This document shows, one piece after another, positions 1-9,651 of a DNA stretch of 64,000 nucleotides. Location: positions 310,001 to 374,000 of the forward strand of contig NZ_CP085340.1 in the NCBI RefSeq assembly GCF_020618475.1. Direction: 5' to 3'. The translations under genes and the position numbers were made by a program. Position 1 is the first letter of the stretch; every line of letters begins with the position of its first letter. The notes under the pieces were generated by a model. The model made no database searches, was not told where the DNA came from, and saw nothing but the letters and a program-made list of their open reading frames with translations. The DNA is from Haladaptatus halobius (GTDB lineage: Archaea > Halobacteriota > Halobacteria > Halobacteriales > Haladaptataceae).

Positions 1-1
1 A

Positions 2-2116
2 ATGGTTTCAGGAGCTGACGCGTACGTTAATGGCGAGTACCTGTTTCAAGATTTTGTCTATGACGATTTCGGAGCCAACACCGCAGCTGCGCCGGAACCA
101 CCGTCACCCCACCCAGACCACCACGATTTCGGACCGATGACCGGCGATATAGTCTCTCCGACCGATCCAGTTTATGCGAACAATGCGGCAGATCTCCTTG
201 AGTTTCGGACGCGAACGACCGACGTCGGCGTCGCCTACCGTATCACGCTCAACACGATGCAAGCGCCTGATCTCGCTGGTATCGCCATCGGAATTGATAG
301 GGATACGGAAGGCGGTCAAACTGACTGGGGGTACGGCCTCGGCGATCTCGGTGCACCGGCTGATCACGTGCTCGTCACCTGGGGGACAGGCGCCGAACTT
401 GACGGTAAACCCCTTGCCGACAATCGTGTGAGCGTCGATACCCGACGCAACCAGATCGAATTGGAGGTACCCCTTAATCCCGACGAGGTGACTTGGCGCC
501 ACTATCTTGTCGTCGGGCTATTTGACACTGAGAAGAAGCAGTTCAAGCAGATTCAAGAACAACCGACCAAGGATCAGCCTGGCGGTGCCCACGGACAGAA
601 CCCGCCACCTGTATTCAATGTTGGCTTCCGTTATTACGACCAAGAACCGCTAGGGGCGACAAACACCGAACCAGGCCAGGCTGGCCGTGAGTTCGACCAA
701 ACGCTCCGCGAACGAACCGGATCGCGGGGTATTGGTTACGGTCACTGGCGCGAGGATGCCCAGGCTCGTGCGCTGGCTGGGCGCAACATCTCGGAGTTCC
801 ATACTGAGATCGACTTTGGGAAGCTTCGAGCAGGAACGACTGAACGGAACGTCCCCCAGACCGGATACATCAACCGGTTGTACGCTTCTCATCATGACCT
901 GGGTGAAGGCATCGGCCCATACACGACTGAATCCGGTGATGATAGCAACGGTGAGGACGTTCTTCGAGGACAGATCATCCCGTACTCGGTGTACGTTCCC
1001 GAGAGCTACGATGGAAGTCAGACCCCTTTCCATATTCATCTCCACTCACTGTCCGGCGGTTACAACCAATACGCTGCATGGACTCCAGATTTCATCCGCC
1101 AGGTAGGCGAACAGCATGAAACCATCATCATGACAACGACAGGTCGCGGACCGGGCGTGCCATATCGCGATCAAGCCGAACTCGATCTATTCGAAGCCTG
1201 GGCCGACGCCGCCGCTCACTACAACATCGATTTTGATCACGTGACCCTTGGTGGCTACTCGATGGGCGGAATTGGGACTCACCAGATTGCCTCGAAGTGG
1301 CCCGACCTATTCGCCTGCGCATTTCCCATCGTTGGGTCGATCGGCGGTGAGAACACCGACCGCGTGGCGGGCGACGACCTCTACACGAACAACGAGTTGA
1401 TCGCGGTCAACCAGCGCCATGTTCCACTATTGATGTGGCAAGGGACTACCGACGAACTCGTGCCGTATCCACTCGTTCTAAAATACGAACAACACCTCAA
1501 TGACCTTGGGCTGCGTCACGAACTCGATACCTTTCCCGGCTACGACCACCTGGCTTTCGGCTACCGCGATGAATGGGGTCCGGCAGCGGCATTCCTTGAA
1601 GGTGCGACGGTCACACGAACCCCGCCGCGGATTACCTACCGCCGCGTGCCGCAACTCGACAACGACGATCTCGGGCTGATTCATGACCACGTCTACTGGA
1701 TCTCAGATATCGTGGTCGGCGACGGAACTGACAACGGACTTGTTGACGTTCGCTCACTGGGGTTCGGCGAGGCTGAACCGATTGTCCAGCGGTACCGTCG
1801 AGAGGGAACCAACCCTGCACCACACGTCAAGCGCGGTATCGAATGGAAGGAGCCAGTGATTGACCCCCAGCCACAGAATGCGCTCAATCTCGACCTTACG
1901 GACATAGAGAGTGTAACCATCTGGGTTGAGGAGGCGAACCTCGACGCCAGCGAGCCGATTCGGCTCGTCGTTGACTCCAACCGCGCAGTAACGCTCACAT
2001 TGGCAGCCTCCTGTGAGACTCATATAGTCGAAGTTTCCGCAGGTCATTCTGAGCGACTCGTACGAGTCTGTGGACGGGCAGATATTAGAAAGAGGACTTC
2101 ATGGGTAGTGCACTGA
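2..2116 (+). CDS. Alpha/beta-hydrolase esterase with N-terminal DOMON/glucodextranase-like domain (5' partial)
   Basis: The reading frame is open to the left window edge, so the true start probably lies outside. Residues about 40-215 look like a beta-sandwich of the DOMON/glucodextranase C-terminal type (IGIDRD, DHVLVTWG). Residues about 320-540 form an alpha/beta-hydrolase of the PHB-depolymerase/prolyl-oligopeptidase-like class. The nucleophile elbow is GGYSMGG with Ser420; Asp484 in GTTDELV and His516 in GYDHLAFG complete a plausible triad. The C-terminal about 150 residues look like another beta domain. The family hydrolyses esters or peptides and is usually extracellular; any signal peptide would lie off the window. 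The substrate cannot be told from sequence. Confidence 0.75.
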   Translation: MVSGADAYVNGEYLFQDFVYDDFGANTAAAPEPPSPHPDHHDFGPMTGDIVSPTDPVYANNAADLLEFRTRTTDVGVAYRITLNTMQAPDLAGIAIGIDRDTEGGQTDWGYGLGDLGAPADHVLVTWGTGAELDGKPLADNRVSVDTRRNQIELEVPLNPDEVTWRHYLVVGLFDTEKKQFKQIQEQPTKDQPGGAHGQNPPPVFNVGFRYYDQEPLGATNTEPGQAGREFDQTLRERTGSRGIGYGHWREDAQARALAGRNISEFHTEIDFGKLRAGTTERNVPQTGYINRLYASHHDLGEGIGPYTTESGDDSNGEDVLRGQIIPYSVYVPESYDGSQTPFHIHLHSLSGGYNQYAAWTPDFIRQVGEQHETIIMTTTGRGPGVPYRDQAELDLFEAWADAAAHYNIDFDHVTLGGYSMGGIGTHQIASKWPDLFACAFPIVGSIGGENTDRVAGDDLYTNNELIAVNQRHVPLLMWQGTTDELVPYPLVLKYEQHLNDLGLRHELDTFPGYDHLAFGYRDEWGPAAAFLEGATVTRTPPRITYRRVPQLDNDDLGLIHDHVYWISDIVVGDGTDNGLVDVRSLGFGEAEPIVQRYRREGTNPAPHVKRGIEWKEPVIDPQPQNALNLDLTDIESVTIWVEEANLDASEPIRLVVDSNRAVTLTLAASCETHIVEVSAGHSERLVRVCGRADIRKRTSWVVH

Positions 2117-2799
2117 GGCCAAACATGTCTCGGTGCACGGGCCGCCGGAGGCCGACCCAAATAGTGGGCGGAAGTGTTGGTCTCTCCGAGACAGGTAACT
2201 GCCTGCGTAACCGCCGCGCTTGTAGCCACGTTGAATGAACGTCGGATGTAACGAAAGCAATCCGTGCCGAAGAAAGCACAGTGAAAGTGCACCAGGCAGA
2301 ACAGTTCGATCTGGCAGAACCGTCGCTGTGTACCGCGCTACGTCGGTGCTGAGGATGTCTAAAGCCACATTTTGGGGGATGCCATGTCTGTTTAGGGCTT
2401 GATAGCTTACTGATTTCGAATCCGTCGTTGAGCCTGCGCTTGGTATCACTCAGAGTGATGCAGGCACGAAAACGAAGATGACCGATAGCCTACGCTGCAA
2501 GGGATGGTCTCGCAAGAAACGATGCTATTTCCAGTAGCAAAAGGTCTACTGCTACAGTAAATGCTGCTTACTCGAATATATACAGGAATAGAAAGATCAC
2601 ATGATTATATAATCCCCTTGGTAGTCAGTTAAGCAAATAGAGGCCAATACAAGCTCTCGGATCGGAAATATAGCCTTTACAGAGGTGCTTATTCGGAAAG
2701 GGTCGATTTCTCTCAGTAATGGCGTCAAAATTGCAATTTCTTTCCCCCCTACATTGATTAGCAAAAGATAAGCCAAGTGCTTCCCAAGTAACGGCTGCA
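2117..2799. other. Intergenic stretch, no gene recognised
   Basis: About 680 bases without a convincing coding frame. Short open frames on the minus strand around 2100-2450 overlap each other and show no family I recognise. They could be debris of a decayed gene. A small inverted repeat (GTAGCA, 10-base loop, TGCTAC) lies at 2534-2555. The second half becomes AT-rich toward the small gene at 2800. Confidence 0.5.
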
Positions 2800-2934
2800 A
2801 TGACACAGAGTAATGAGTCGTTAACAGCATATCTTGCAGAGAATCCTCGGATGACCGGCGTCCTATTCACCATCTGCCTGCTGCTCACCCAGACTGGGAA
2901 CGCGGCAGCTGCGGCAGGTACGACGACCGGGTAG
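2800..2934 (+). CDS. 44-aa haloarchaeal hydrophobic peptide (DUF7503-like)
   Basis: ATG at 2800 and TAG at 2932-2934 give 44 residues. A polar start (MTQSNESLTAYLAENPRM) is followed by one hydrophobic stretch (TGVLFTICLLLTQTGNAAAAA). This matches the layout of the short haloarchaeal family I know as DUF7503: a 'YLAENPRM' box, then one membrane-type segment ending in small residues. It is convergent with the CHAT protease gene, with only 7 bases between the two stop codons. Function is unknown. Because it is so short, the call rests on the motif match. Confidence 0.65.
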   Translation: MTQSNESLTAYLAENPRMTGVLFTICLLLTQTGNAAAAAGTTTG

Positions 2935-2941
2935 TCTTAAT

Positions 2942-5032
2942 TCAAATATCGAAAATATTTAATTCAGTTGACCACACGAAGTCACCGTTAATAATAGCAG
3001 GGAGTTTTTCTAAACGAAGGAATTGAGCTAGCGCAACGCTTGACAACGAAAATTTCGGGATTTGTCCTCCACTTAGAAAGTGCGTTTCAACGTCCTCAAG
3101 AAATGGCTTGAAAAGAGCACCCATTCCTAAGTCGGATGTCGGATATGTAGTTATTTGGAGTTCATGTTTTCCGTTAAAATTTGGTGCTGGAGAGTTGATT
3201 TGGTAAAGCATAGGTGTTCCACTTTCACTTTGTGCAATCTCAATACTTCCGTCACCTACAACGGTATACTGGTTCCCGACAATCTGGTGCTCACGAGCTA
3301 GAGTGAGTGCTGACCGAAGCGAAAATCCTCGGTTGAGAAGACGCGCGATTACTCGTCCGATCGCAGTTGCACTCGTATTTCCAACTTGGCTATACGTCAC
3401 CACACCACCAATGCTTCCCACATCAATCAGTCGTTTGCCTTGTTCGTATGAACGACATCCGTTCAATAGAAACGTATCGACTGCTACTTCGTTGAGTGTC
3501 CCTACATCTAATCTTCCATCTCGGCAAACAAACTCGTTTTCTTTTATATGTCCGATATAGTGGAGAAAATCCGTTTCAGTTGTAAATACAGTTCGTAACT
3601 CGTTAACTGAGAGATTACGGTAGACATCGATATCGAACTCAAGTTCATCGCGTTCACCATACAAATTCTCACCATCATCATATTCAGGACTCATCTCTGG
3701 TTCATTACAAACAACGGTGATCTTTATCCCCTCAGTTGAAGTGGTTCTGTTGAATTTATTGTCGAATGCTTTTCGTATGATTTTGTTAGCACCGACTGGG
3801 TTCCCAGTCCCAACCCACGCCTGCTCTAGAGAATTTGTTTCAGGAGGTGCCACATACGATATACAATCTATATCCGATTTGCCTCTATCCCCTGCCTCCG
3901 TTCCTCGCATGAATCCACTTATCGCATTTGGTGATTCTACTGCAGTCCCATGATTTTGCTTGTTCTCAACTGCTCTGATAATAGATAAGTCGTTTACTAC
4001 GTATGGAAGCGATTCAATATTTTGTAATTCATCTGTTGTATAGGTTGTTAACGACCAGGTTGGGAGATACTCTTGAATTACTTCAAAGGGTACATCAAGA
4101 TAGGTCTCAAGTTGCTCAGCAAGCGATTTCTCATACAATTCATCAAATAATAAATCGACATGATCCTCAATCTCTTGCCGTTCATAGAGTTCAACTCCAT
4201 AATAACCTTCTGTCCGTGTAATACAATCAAAGAAAAATATCTGTTTAAAAACTCGCTCGACTTCATCCTCAAACCCCCATACGGGATGGTTAAGAGTATG
4301 GGAAAATCCACGATCCGTGACTAACCGAGGTCGATCACCACGAACGACGTTTGCTCCAAGATAATACGCAAGTGTGCTTACTGGGTAAATCTTGTTTAGT
4401 TTCGGTGGAACTTCGATACGGACCCCGGTATCTGGCGGTGATATTTCATTTGGAATCCGAAATTCATCACCAAGTTCAATTCGCGGTGGATGCCCGCGGA
4501 GTGAAGGAAGGGATCGCTCACAGCTCGTCGTTTTTAACGCCGAACCAAATGTTGAAATGGCATCCATCATATCCTGAGGTGTAGCCGTCGTTGTTATCGT
4601 CGCACCTGGCCGTTCGTGATATGAACGTGCTCCAATGTGAACCTGTGTCGAAGTTCCAAAATCAAGCTCCATTCGCTCTGACGACGATGCAATCGTGAGC
4701 TCACTGGTTACCCGCAAATAGACCTTGATTGGGCCATTGAGCTCGATAAGATACTCTCGTTCTGGGAGCACCTCGTACGCAAATTCTTCGGCTTCGACGA
4801 GTATGTTTCCATCCAAAGTTCGAACGTAGATACCAACAACATACGGTAACACCAGTGAGTCCGTAGTCAGTTTAGTCGCACTATCAACTGGGAAATAAAA
4901 TTGGTCAATATCAGTTGGGATAGGTTGAACATTCGTTGACGTCTGTAGTGGATATTGGCGCCGCTGAATCGGATCAACGATCGTCACGCCGGGTTCCTCC
5001 CCAGAGGGACGAAATACTGGCTTCATCTGCAT
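2942..5032 (-). CDS. CHAT-domain (caspase-fold) protease
   Basis: 696 residues. The C-terminal third (about 430-600) carries the CHAT signature: a catalytic His in LHYIGH (His495) and a catalytic Cys in LLNGCRS (Cys526), followed by VGSIGGVVTYSQVGN and ARLLNRGFSLRSAL, typical of haloarchaeal CHAT proteins. The N-terminal about 400 residues are beta-rich at first and not recognisable, and may be a sensor or partner-binding region. CHAT proteases are caspase/separase-clan cysteine peptidases used in signalling, toxin and immune systems. The gene lies downstream of the HalOD1-DUF7504-like gene on the same strand, 100 bases apart, probably one transcript. The locus is visibly richer in A+T than the cobalamin region, suggesting transfer. 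The substrate is unknown; both catalytic residues are intact. Confidence 0.8.
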   Translation of the reverse strand: MQMKPVFRPSGEEPGVTIVDPIQRRQYPLQTSTNVQPIPTDIDQFYFPVDSATKLTTDSLVLPYVVGIYVRTLDGNILVEAEEFAYEVLPEREYLIELNGPIKVYLRVTSELTIASSSERMELDFGTSTQVHIGARSYHERPGATITTTATPQDMMDAISTFGSALKTTSCERSLPSLRGHPPRIELGDEFRIPNEISPPDTGVRIEVPPKLNKIYPVSTLAYYLGANVVRGDRPRLVTDRGFSHTLNHPVWGFEDEVERVFKQIFFFDCITRTEGYYGVELYERQEIEDHVDLLFDELYEKSLAEQLETYLDVPFEVIQEYLPTWSLTTYTTDELQNIESLPYVVNDLSIIRAVENKQNHGTAVESPNAISGFMRGTEAGDRGKSDIDCISYVAPPETNSLEQAWVGTGNPVGANKIIRKAFDNKFNRTTSTEGIKITVVCNEPEMSPEYDDGENLYGERDELEFDIDVYRNLSVNELRTVFTTETDFLHYIGHIKENEFVCRDGRLDVGTLNEVAVDTFLLNGCRSYEQGKRLIDVGSIGGVVTYSQVGNTSATAIGRVIARLLNRGFSLRSALTLAREHQIVGNQYTVVGDGSIEIAQSESGTPMLYQINSPAPNFNGKHELQITTYPTSDLGMGALFKPFLEDVETHFLSGGQIPKFSLSSVALAQFLRLEKLPAIINGDFVWSTELNIFDI

Positions 5033-5132
5033 CTCCCCCAGTGAATTTCAAAATACAGTCTCTGAAAGACTCCCCTCGCCATTATGGAGACACCTATGTC
5101 CGGACGCAAACAAGTATTTCGGTTGTGCAGCA

Positions 5133-6080
5133 TTATAGTGGGAACCACTGCGTCGTGTGATCCGTATCGTGGAGATGCCATCGTTGCTCTGGCCCATTTA
5201 CACCAATCTTGAGATCAACGACAGCATCAAATGACGATTGGACTGATTGGACAGGGCGTGATCCATACGCGTATGGAAGAATATAATGTCCCAATCCACC
5301 AACGTCTTCAATTGCATCAGTTACTGAAATAAGAAATTCGATAGCAGTGTCTCTACCCTCTTCTTCAACAAGTAATCGAAGGGAATCAAAGCAGAATCGT
5401 AGCTCAGCGGGGTCGAACCCATTCCGCCGTCGCTGCAGTTCAATTACTCGCTCTCGGATTGCTGTCTGAAACCCATCGAGAGTCCCGATCACAGGCGAAA
5501 TAGACATTTGATTTGACTGGCCACCCTTGGCCTGTGCAACCGATCGCGCTGCTGCCTCGTGTGTCAGAAGATAGGCGTGCTCGGGAGCAGCCTGTGCCAG
5601 TTCAAGTCGTGTTTGAGCTGTCTCCATATCCTGACCATAGTGCGCGAATAGCTGTGTCCGGTCATACGCTGGCTCGCCCAAAAGACGTGCACTTATTCGA
5701 TTAATAACATCTTCTGGAACGTCACCTGTAAGTAAAATATTGCCCCCAGTTCGTTTCAACCGGCCGAGTTCGGATTCGACGATGATTTGTCCATCACTTC
5801 GAACGGTAATATAGTGACCCGCAAAAGAAAACGATATTTTGCCCTTCTTCCGTGGTGTTCCATCCATCTGCGGTCGAAACAAATCCTCTAAAGCATCTGG
5901 ATCAATGCTCTTATAGAACGATTCAGGTACATCTGTTGGATCGACTCCGGCCGCCTCAATCATCTTCTGGACAACGATCGTACTCAACAAGTGGTTGCTT
6001 TGCCAGTCGTACTGTATCTTCAGAGGCGTTTCTACTCCACATAGGAATGGACTAGTGTCCTCATCTCCCTCTATACTCAT
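5133..6080 (-). CDS. HalOD1 output domain fused to DUF7504-like (degenerate KaiC/RecA-fold) domain
   Basis: I chose the ATG at 6080 (MSIEGDEDTSPF), 17 codons inside the longest frame, because the extra N-terminus looks non-native. Residues about 22-105 match the HalOD1 output domain (STIVVQKMIEAAGVDPTDVP, IDPDALEDLF, FAGHYITVRSDGQI), normally at the end of haloarchaeal histidine kinases and response regulators. Residues about 110-310 resemble the DUF7504 family, a RecA/KaiC-like fold without a Walker A lysine (NILLTGDVPED, RFCFDSLRLLVEEEG, SSFDAVVDLKI). It is probably a signal-receiving partner of the CHAT protease. No DNA-binding or membrane segment is visible. Confidence 0.7.
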   Translation of the reverse strand: MSIEGDEDTSPFLCGVETPLKIQYDWQSNHLLSTIVVQKMIEAAGVDPTDVPESFYKSIDPDALEDLFRPQMDGTPRKKGKISFSFAGHYITVRSDGQIIVESELGRLKRTGGNILLTGDVPEDVINRISARLLGEPAYDRTQLFAHYGQDMETAQTRLELAQAAPEHAYLLTHEAAARSVAQAKGGQSNQMSISPVIGTLDGFQTAIRERVIELQRRRNGFDPAELRFCFDSLRLLVEEEGRDTAIEFLISVTDAIEDVGGLGHYILPYAYGSRPVQSVQSSFDAVVDLKIGVNGPEQRWHLHDTDHTTQWFPL

Positions 6081-6426
6081 AGTACTCTGTACCGCTAGAG
6101 CGCGAGAAGCAAAAAGCCACGTGATAGTCAAGAAATAGTACGTTTAATCGTGTACTTATTTGGCTAGGGATTGGACGGCCATAATCATTTCCCAAAATAC
6201 GCGGTATTCGAGCTCTCACGTATATTATTGAATTCATAATATTAATTATACGATGATTTTACTAATTATTATTATATTAAATTATATTACTCTCTTGAAT
6301 TCTAGTAAATGACCACAATATTGTTAAATCCACATCCATTTTTACATTTTCATGAGTAGTAACATGAATCAGACGGCGAATACAAAAATCAGTCCATTCA
6401 TATTCGTCCCCCGATTATGACCGACT
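6081..6426. promoter_or_regulatory. AT-rich divergent intergenic region of the CHAT locus
   Basis: About 345 bases between the minus-strand CHAT operon and the plus-strand winged-helix gene, with no reading frame of note. The section from about 6220 to 6360 is dominated by A/T runs (for example ATTATTATATTAAATTATAT), far from the composition of the cobalamin genes. It should hold the promoters of both transcription units. I cannot single out one TATA box among the many candidates. Confidence 0.5.
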
Positions 6427-6804
6427 ATGACCGACACATCAGGAGGAGGGGGAGATAAACTGATTGAGCTACTACGACTGGTTGAGTCGGTCGACTTTGA
6501 CATACTACTTTCTTCGTCAGATGAAGTGTATAAAGCACTCGCAGATGAACAGCGACGTCACCTAATTCTCCACCTCATCGAGCAAGATACTGCAGTTCCC
6601 CTTTCCCGATTGGCGATGGAGCTCGTAAGCCAGAGTAACGATGTACCGCTCACGGAGGTCACATCCGCGGAACAAGAGCAAATGCGTCTGAACCTTGAAC
6701 ATGAGCATCTCCCCCGCCTTACAGACTATGGCATTCTCTCCTGGTCATATGGTGACGATATGATTGAACCGCTTTCCTCACTCGATTCCGCTGATCGCGA
6801 GTGA
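6427..6804 (+). CDS. DUF7344-like winged-helix protein
   Basis: 125 residues. The core (DEVYKALADEQRRHLILHLIEQD ... HEHLPRLTDYGILSWSYGDDMIEP) is the winged-helix arrangement of the haloarchaeal family catalogued as DUF7344: an ArsR-like 'alad.qRr..l..L' helix, a long linker, then an 'HvHLPkL...g.i.wd' recognition/wing region. It is transcribed away from the CHAT operon and likely regulates that shared intergenic region or acts in the same signalling path. An out-of-frame ATG at 6417 is not used; the ATG at 6427 gives the family-typical start. Confidence 0.7.
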   Translation: MTDTSGGGGDKLIELLRLVESVDFDILLSSSDEVYKALADEQRRHLILHLIEQDTAVPLSRLAMELVSQSNDVPLTEVTSAEQEQMRLNLEHEHLPRLTDYGILSWSYGDDMIEPLSSLDSADRE

Positions 6805-7016
6805 TCAACTCCATAGTCGAAAGCAACTTTATCTTGGAGTTTATGTCTATCTACGGTACTTTAGTTCTAGAAATATATGTTCTATTTGTTGGTGTGATTC
6901 TCAAAAAATGGGGTCTCCAAGACTACCCTATTATTTAAAATATTTTATAGTAACGTCCAGTTTACTGATTCACAATTAGCAAGTATTAACATCTATGTCA
7001 TTTGTACTCAGAGCAC

Positions 7017-8438
7017 ATGTGGGACGTGTCATCTGAAGACATTACCGAGGGGCCACTTATTCGAGCATTGGTTGTCTTAGCGCTTCCATTGCTCGTTCAG
7101 AATATCGTGCAAGTGGTTCAGCAAGTTGTGGATCTCTTTTGGCTCGGACGACTCAGTGGGGATGCGGTTGCTGCAGTCGGCCTCACCTTCCCATTAGTTG
7201 GCTTGTTATACGCAGCTGTGCTGATCGCCCCGTATGTCGGAACCCAAGTCCTCGTGTCTCAACGTGTCGGGAATGATGACGAAAGGGGCGCACAAGTCGC
7301 CGCATATACCGGGGTGACACTCGCCCTTGCCTGCGGGCTGAGTATCGGAGTGCTTGCATTTATCAGCGCTCGTCCGCTCGTTGAAGTACTTCTCAGTGCT
7401 CGACCGGATGGCGTTGCGACGCACGTCTCCCAGTTGGCAACCGTGTACTTCGGAACGATCGCTCTAGGAGTTGTGGCCGCAGCGATGAGTGATGCGTTGG
7501 AGGGGGCGTTTGTTGGCCGAGGTGATTCACGTGCGGCTCTGTACATCAGTATCGCAACAGTGATTGTGAATCTAGCGCTCGACCCAATCTTGATTTTCGG
7601 CGTGGGAGCTGTTCCAGCACTCGGCATTCGAGGTGCTGCACTTGCAACCGTTGCAGGCTATACGGCCGGGTTCATACTTGCAGTTCTATTTGTGTTCCAA
7701 GGCCGCAGTAAGAGAGTCCTGTCACGACAGACAATTCACCATGATCTTAGCGAATATCGTGAACTGCTTGATATCGGCTTCCCATCAGCACTCCAAACCG
7801 CGTCTCGACAAGTCGTCCGCCTCGTAATCGTCGCTGTTGTCTTCACGATTGGTGGAACAGCCGGACTCGCTGCGTACATCGTCGGCACACGAATTTCGTC
7901 AATCGCATTTATCCCTGCATTTGGGCTGCAACAAGCAGCTCAGAGCGTTGTCGGGCAGAATGTTGGGGCGAATCGACCTGATCGTGCCTCTCGTGCAACA
8001 TGGGCTGGAATCACCCTGATTAGCGGCTTGCTTGCCATGATTGGCATCATCCAGTGGTTTATTCCAGGAGCTATTGCAGACATGATCGCACCAACACTTG
8101 CTCCTCAAGCTACTTCCTTTGCAGTCACGTTCCTACGAGTGCTTGCGATCGGATACCCAGCACTTGGAGCAGTATATCTGCTCCAAGCCGGATTTAATGG
8201 AGCCCGACGAACACGGGTGAGTATGATATCGTCAATCGTCCAGTTCTGGGCGATTCGACTTCCAATTGCCGCTGCTGGTGGACTCCTTCTTGGCTATGGT
8301 ATGCCAGCCGTGTTTTGGGCCGTCGCAATCTCGAATATTCTTGGTGCCGTCGGACTTGGTGCGTATTATCAGTATTCGACTGACGCCGGCATGTTTCAAC
8401 ACGCCGCCCAACAGGCCCAACAAGCCGCTGTAGAATAA
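7017..8438 (+). CDS. MATE family efflux transporter
   Basis: About 473 residues with roughly twelve hydrophobic segments and the MATE pattern: ITEGPLIRALVVLALPLLVQN at the start, the VDLFWLGRLSGDAVAAVGLT loop, a second homologous half starting near ELLDIGFPSALQTASRQ, and a QSVVGQNVGA motif. MATE proteins in the cytoplasmic membrane export drugs or cationic metabolites in exchange for Na+ or H+. I prefer the ATG at 7017 (MWDVSSEDIT) over a TTG at 7002. No linked regulator is evident, and the substrate is not predictable. Confidence 0.88.
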   Translation: MWDVSSEDITEGPLIRALVVLALPLLVQNIVQVVQQVVDLFWLGRLSGDAVAAVGLTFPLVGLLYAAVLIAPYVGTQVLVSQRVGNDDERGAQVAAYTGVTLALACGLSIGVLAFISARPLVEVLLSARPDGVATHVSQLATVYFGTIALGVVAAAMSDALEGAFVGRGDSRAALYISIATVIVNLALDPILIFGVGAVPALGIRGAALATVAGYTAGFILAVLFVFQGRSKRVLSRQTIHHDLSEYRELLDIGFPSALQTASRQVVRLVIVAVVFTIGGTAGLAAYIVGTRISSIAFIPAFGLQQAAQSVVGQNVGANRPDRASRATWAGITLISGLLAMIGIIQWFIPGAIADMIAPTLAPQATSFAVTFLRVLAIGYPALGAVYLLQAGFNGARRTRVSMISSIVQFWAIRLPIAAAGGLLLGYGMPAVFWAVAISNILGAVGLGAYYQYSTDAGMFQHAAQQAQQAAVE

Positions 8439-8486
8439 ATACTGTATCTGCGTTCTATCTTTATTGATCTTATAATATTGGAGCTA

Positions 8487-9089
8487 TCAGACAGGAAAAC
8501 TCGCCTCGAGCTCCTCACCAACCGCCTCTTGCCACTCCGCTTGGCTCACAGTATAGCGATGCATATCCTTGACGCTATCGTCTTCTGGAAGCCAGTTGCG
8601 AAGGCAACCCTCATACTGCCCACCATATTTGTCCATATACTTCTCAATTGCTCGTTTTGTCTGGGTGTTCGCCGGTAGATGGCCCACTGCTACCAGTTCG
8701 AGATCAAGACGATCAAATGCGAGCTACAAGAGTGCTCCAGCTCGTTCGCCAGAATAGCCGCGTCCCCAAAACGGCTTGCGCAGCCAGATCCCAAGATTGC
8801 CTGTTCGCTTCTCCCAGTCGAGATGAAGACCGGTTGTCCCTGCAAATTCATCCGCCCCGTCCTCCGACTCCCGTGGGAAGATTCCATAGACAGCATCCTC
8901 AGCATCGTCCCACCTCTGCTCGAAGGTGTCGAAGGCATCCCACGTCTCTTTGAGTGTTTGGAGAGGATCCCAGGATATGTACTTCGTCTCTTCGGCAATC
9001 GTCTCGCTCTTCGCATAGTATTCATAGACGTCCAGAGGGTCGACCGCCTCTGTGAGCTGTTTAAGGCAGAGTCGATCCGTTTCAATCAC
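8487..9089 (-). pseudogene. RimJ/RimL-type GNAT acetyltransferase, interrupted by an in-frame TAG
   Basis: Reading 9089 to 8487 in one frame gives a near full-length (about 200 aa) GNAT of the RimJ/RimL class: MIETDRLCLKQLTEA at the start, GIWLRKPFWGRGYSGERAGALL (acetyl-CoA-binding region), then LAFDRLDLELVAVGHLPANTQTKRAIEKY. A single TAG at 8724-8726 splits it between GALL and LAFD, in the alpha helix after the pyrophosphate loop. Homologues usually have E there, one base from TAG. Everything else is intact, so inactivation looks recent. The truncated product would lack the second half of the fold. Confidence 0.8.
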
Positions 9090-9139
9090 TGTAGGAAATA
9101 TACAGAGATACTTGAATACCAGGTAGAAAAGGGCTGGTA

Positions 9140-9553
9140 TTAGTTTTCGGTCGAGCTGTCGTACATTGCTTCGAACGCTTGCTCACCGCGGATCAGCTCC
9201 TCGACACCTTCGGTGAGCGTGACCTTGCCGAACACCGTCGCCCGATAATACGTGTACAGTCCGTCTTGCCCCCGCTCCGTGCGCTGGCGCTTCTCGACGA
9301 GACCGACATCAACGAGCTTATTGAGGTGGTAATGGAGGGTGCTGTCGTCAATATTGATTACCTGCTCGAGTTCCTTAGGACTCATGTCTCCGCTGTGGAT
9401 GAGTCGGTAGAGAATCTCATATCGGGTTCGGTGTCCGACAGCGGCGTGCATCGCAAGGTATTCGTCGAGGCTTAGGATGCTGTCCTCCGGCAGCAGATCT
9501 TCGGGGTCCTCCGGGACGTCCCCGCCGACCGTGTGCGTGTGATCGGTCGCCAT
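9140..9553 (-). CDS. ArsR-like winged-helix transcription regulator
   Basis: 137 residues from ATG 9553 (MATDHTHTVGG). A longer frame starts at 9619 but its extra residues look unlike the family. The core ILSLDEYLAMHAAVGHRTRYEILYRLIHSGDMSPKELEQVINIDDSTLHYHLNKLVDVGLVEKRQRTERGQ is an ArsR/HTH-20-type winged helix; the recognition helix is DDSTLHYHLNKL, followed by a wing containing TYYRAT. It is divergent from the gene at 9652 with about 100 bases between, so it may control it. The ligand is unknown and no metal-binding cysteines are seen. Confidence 0.8.
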   Translation of the reverse strand: MATDHTHTVGGDVPEDPEDLLPEDSILSLDEYLAMHAAVGHRTRYEILYRLIHSGDMSPKELEQVINIDDSTLHYHLNKLVDVGLVEKRQRTERGQDGLYTYYRATVFGKVTLTEGVEELIRGEQAFEAMYDSSTEN

Positions 9554-9651
9554 CGTGTGTCGGAGTACGGGTGGAGGATTCTTAGCCTTTGTTGAGCCGA
9601 GAAGTCTCGAAAACACCATCTTTTATATAACTGCCCGGGACAGGAACTCCC

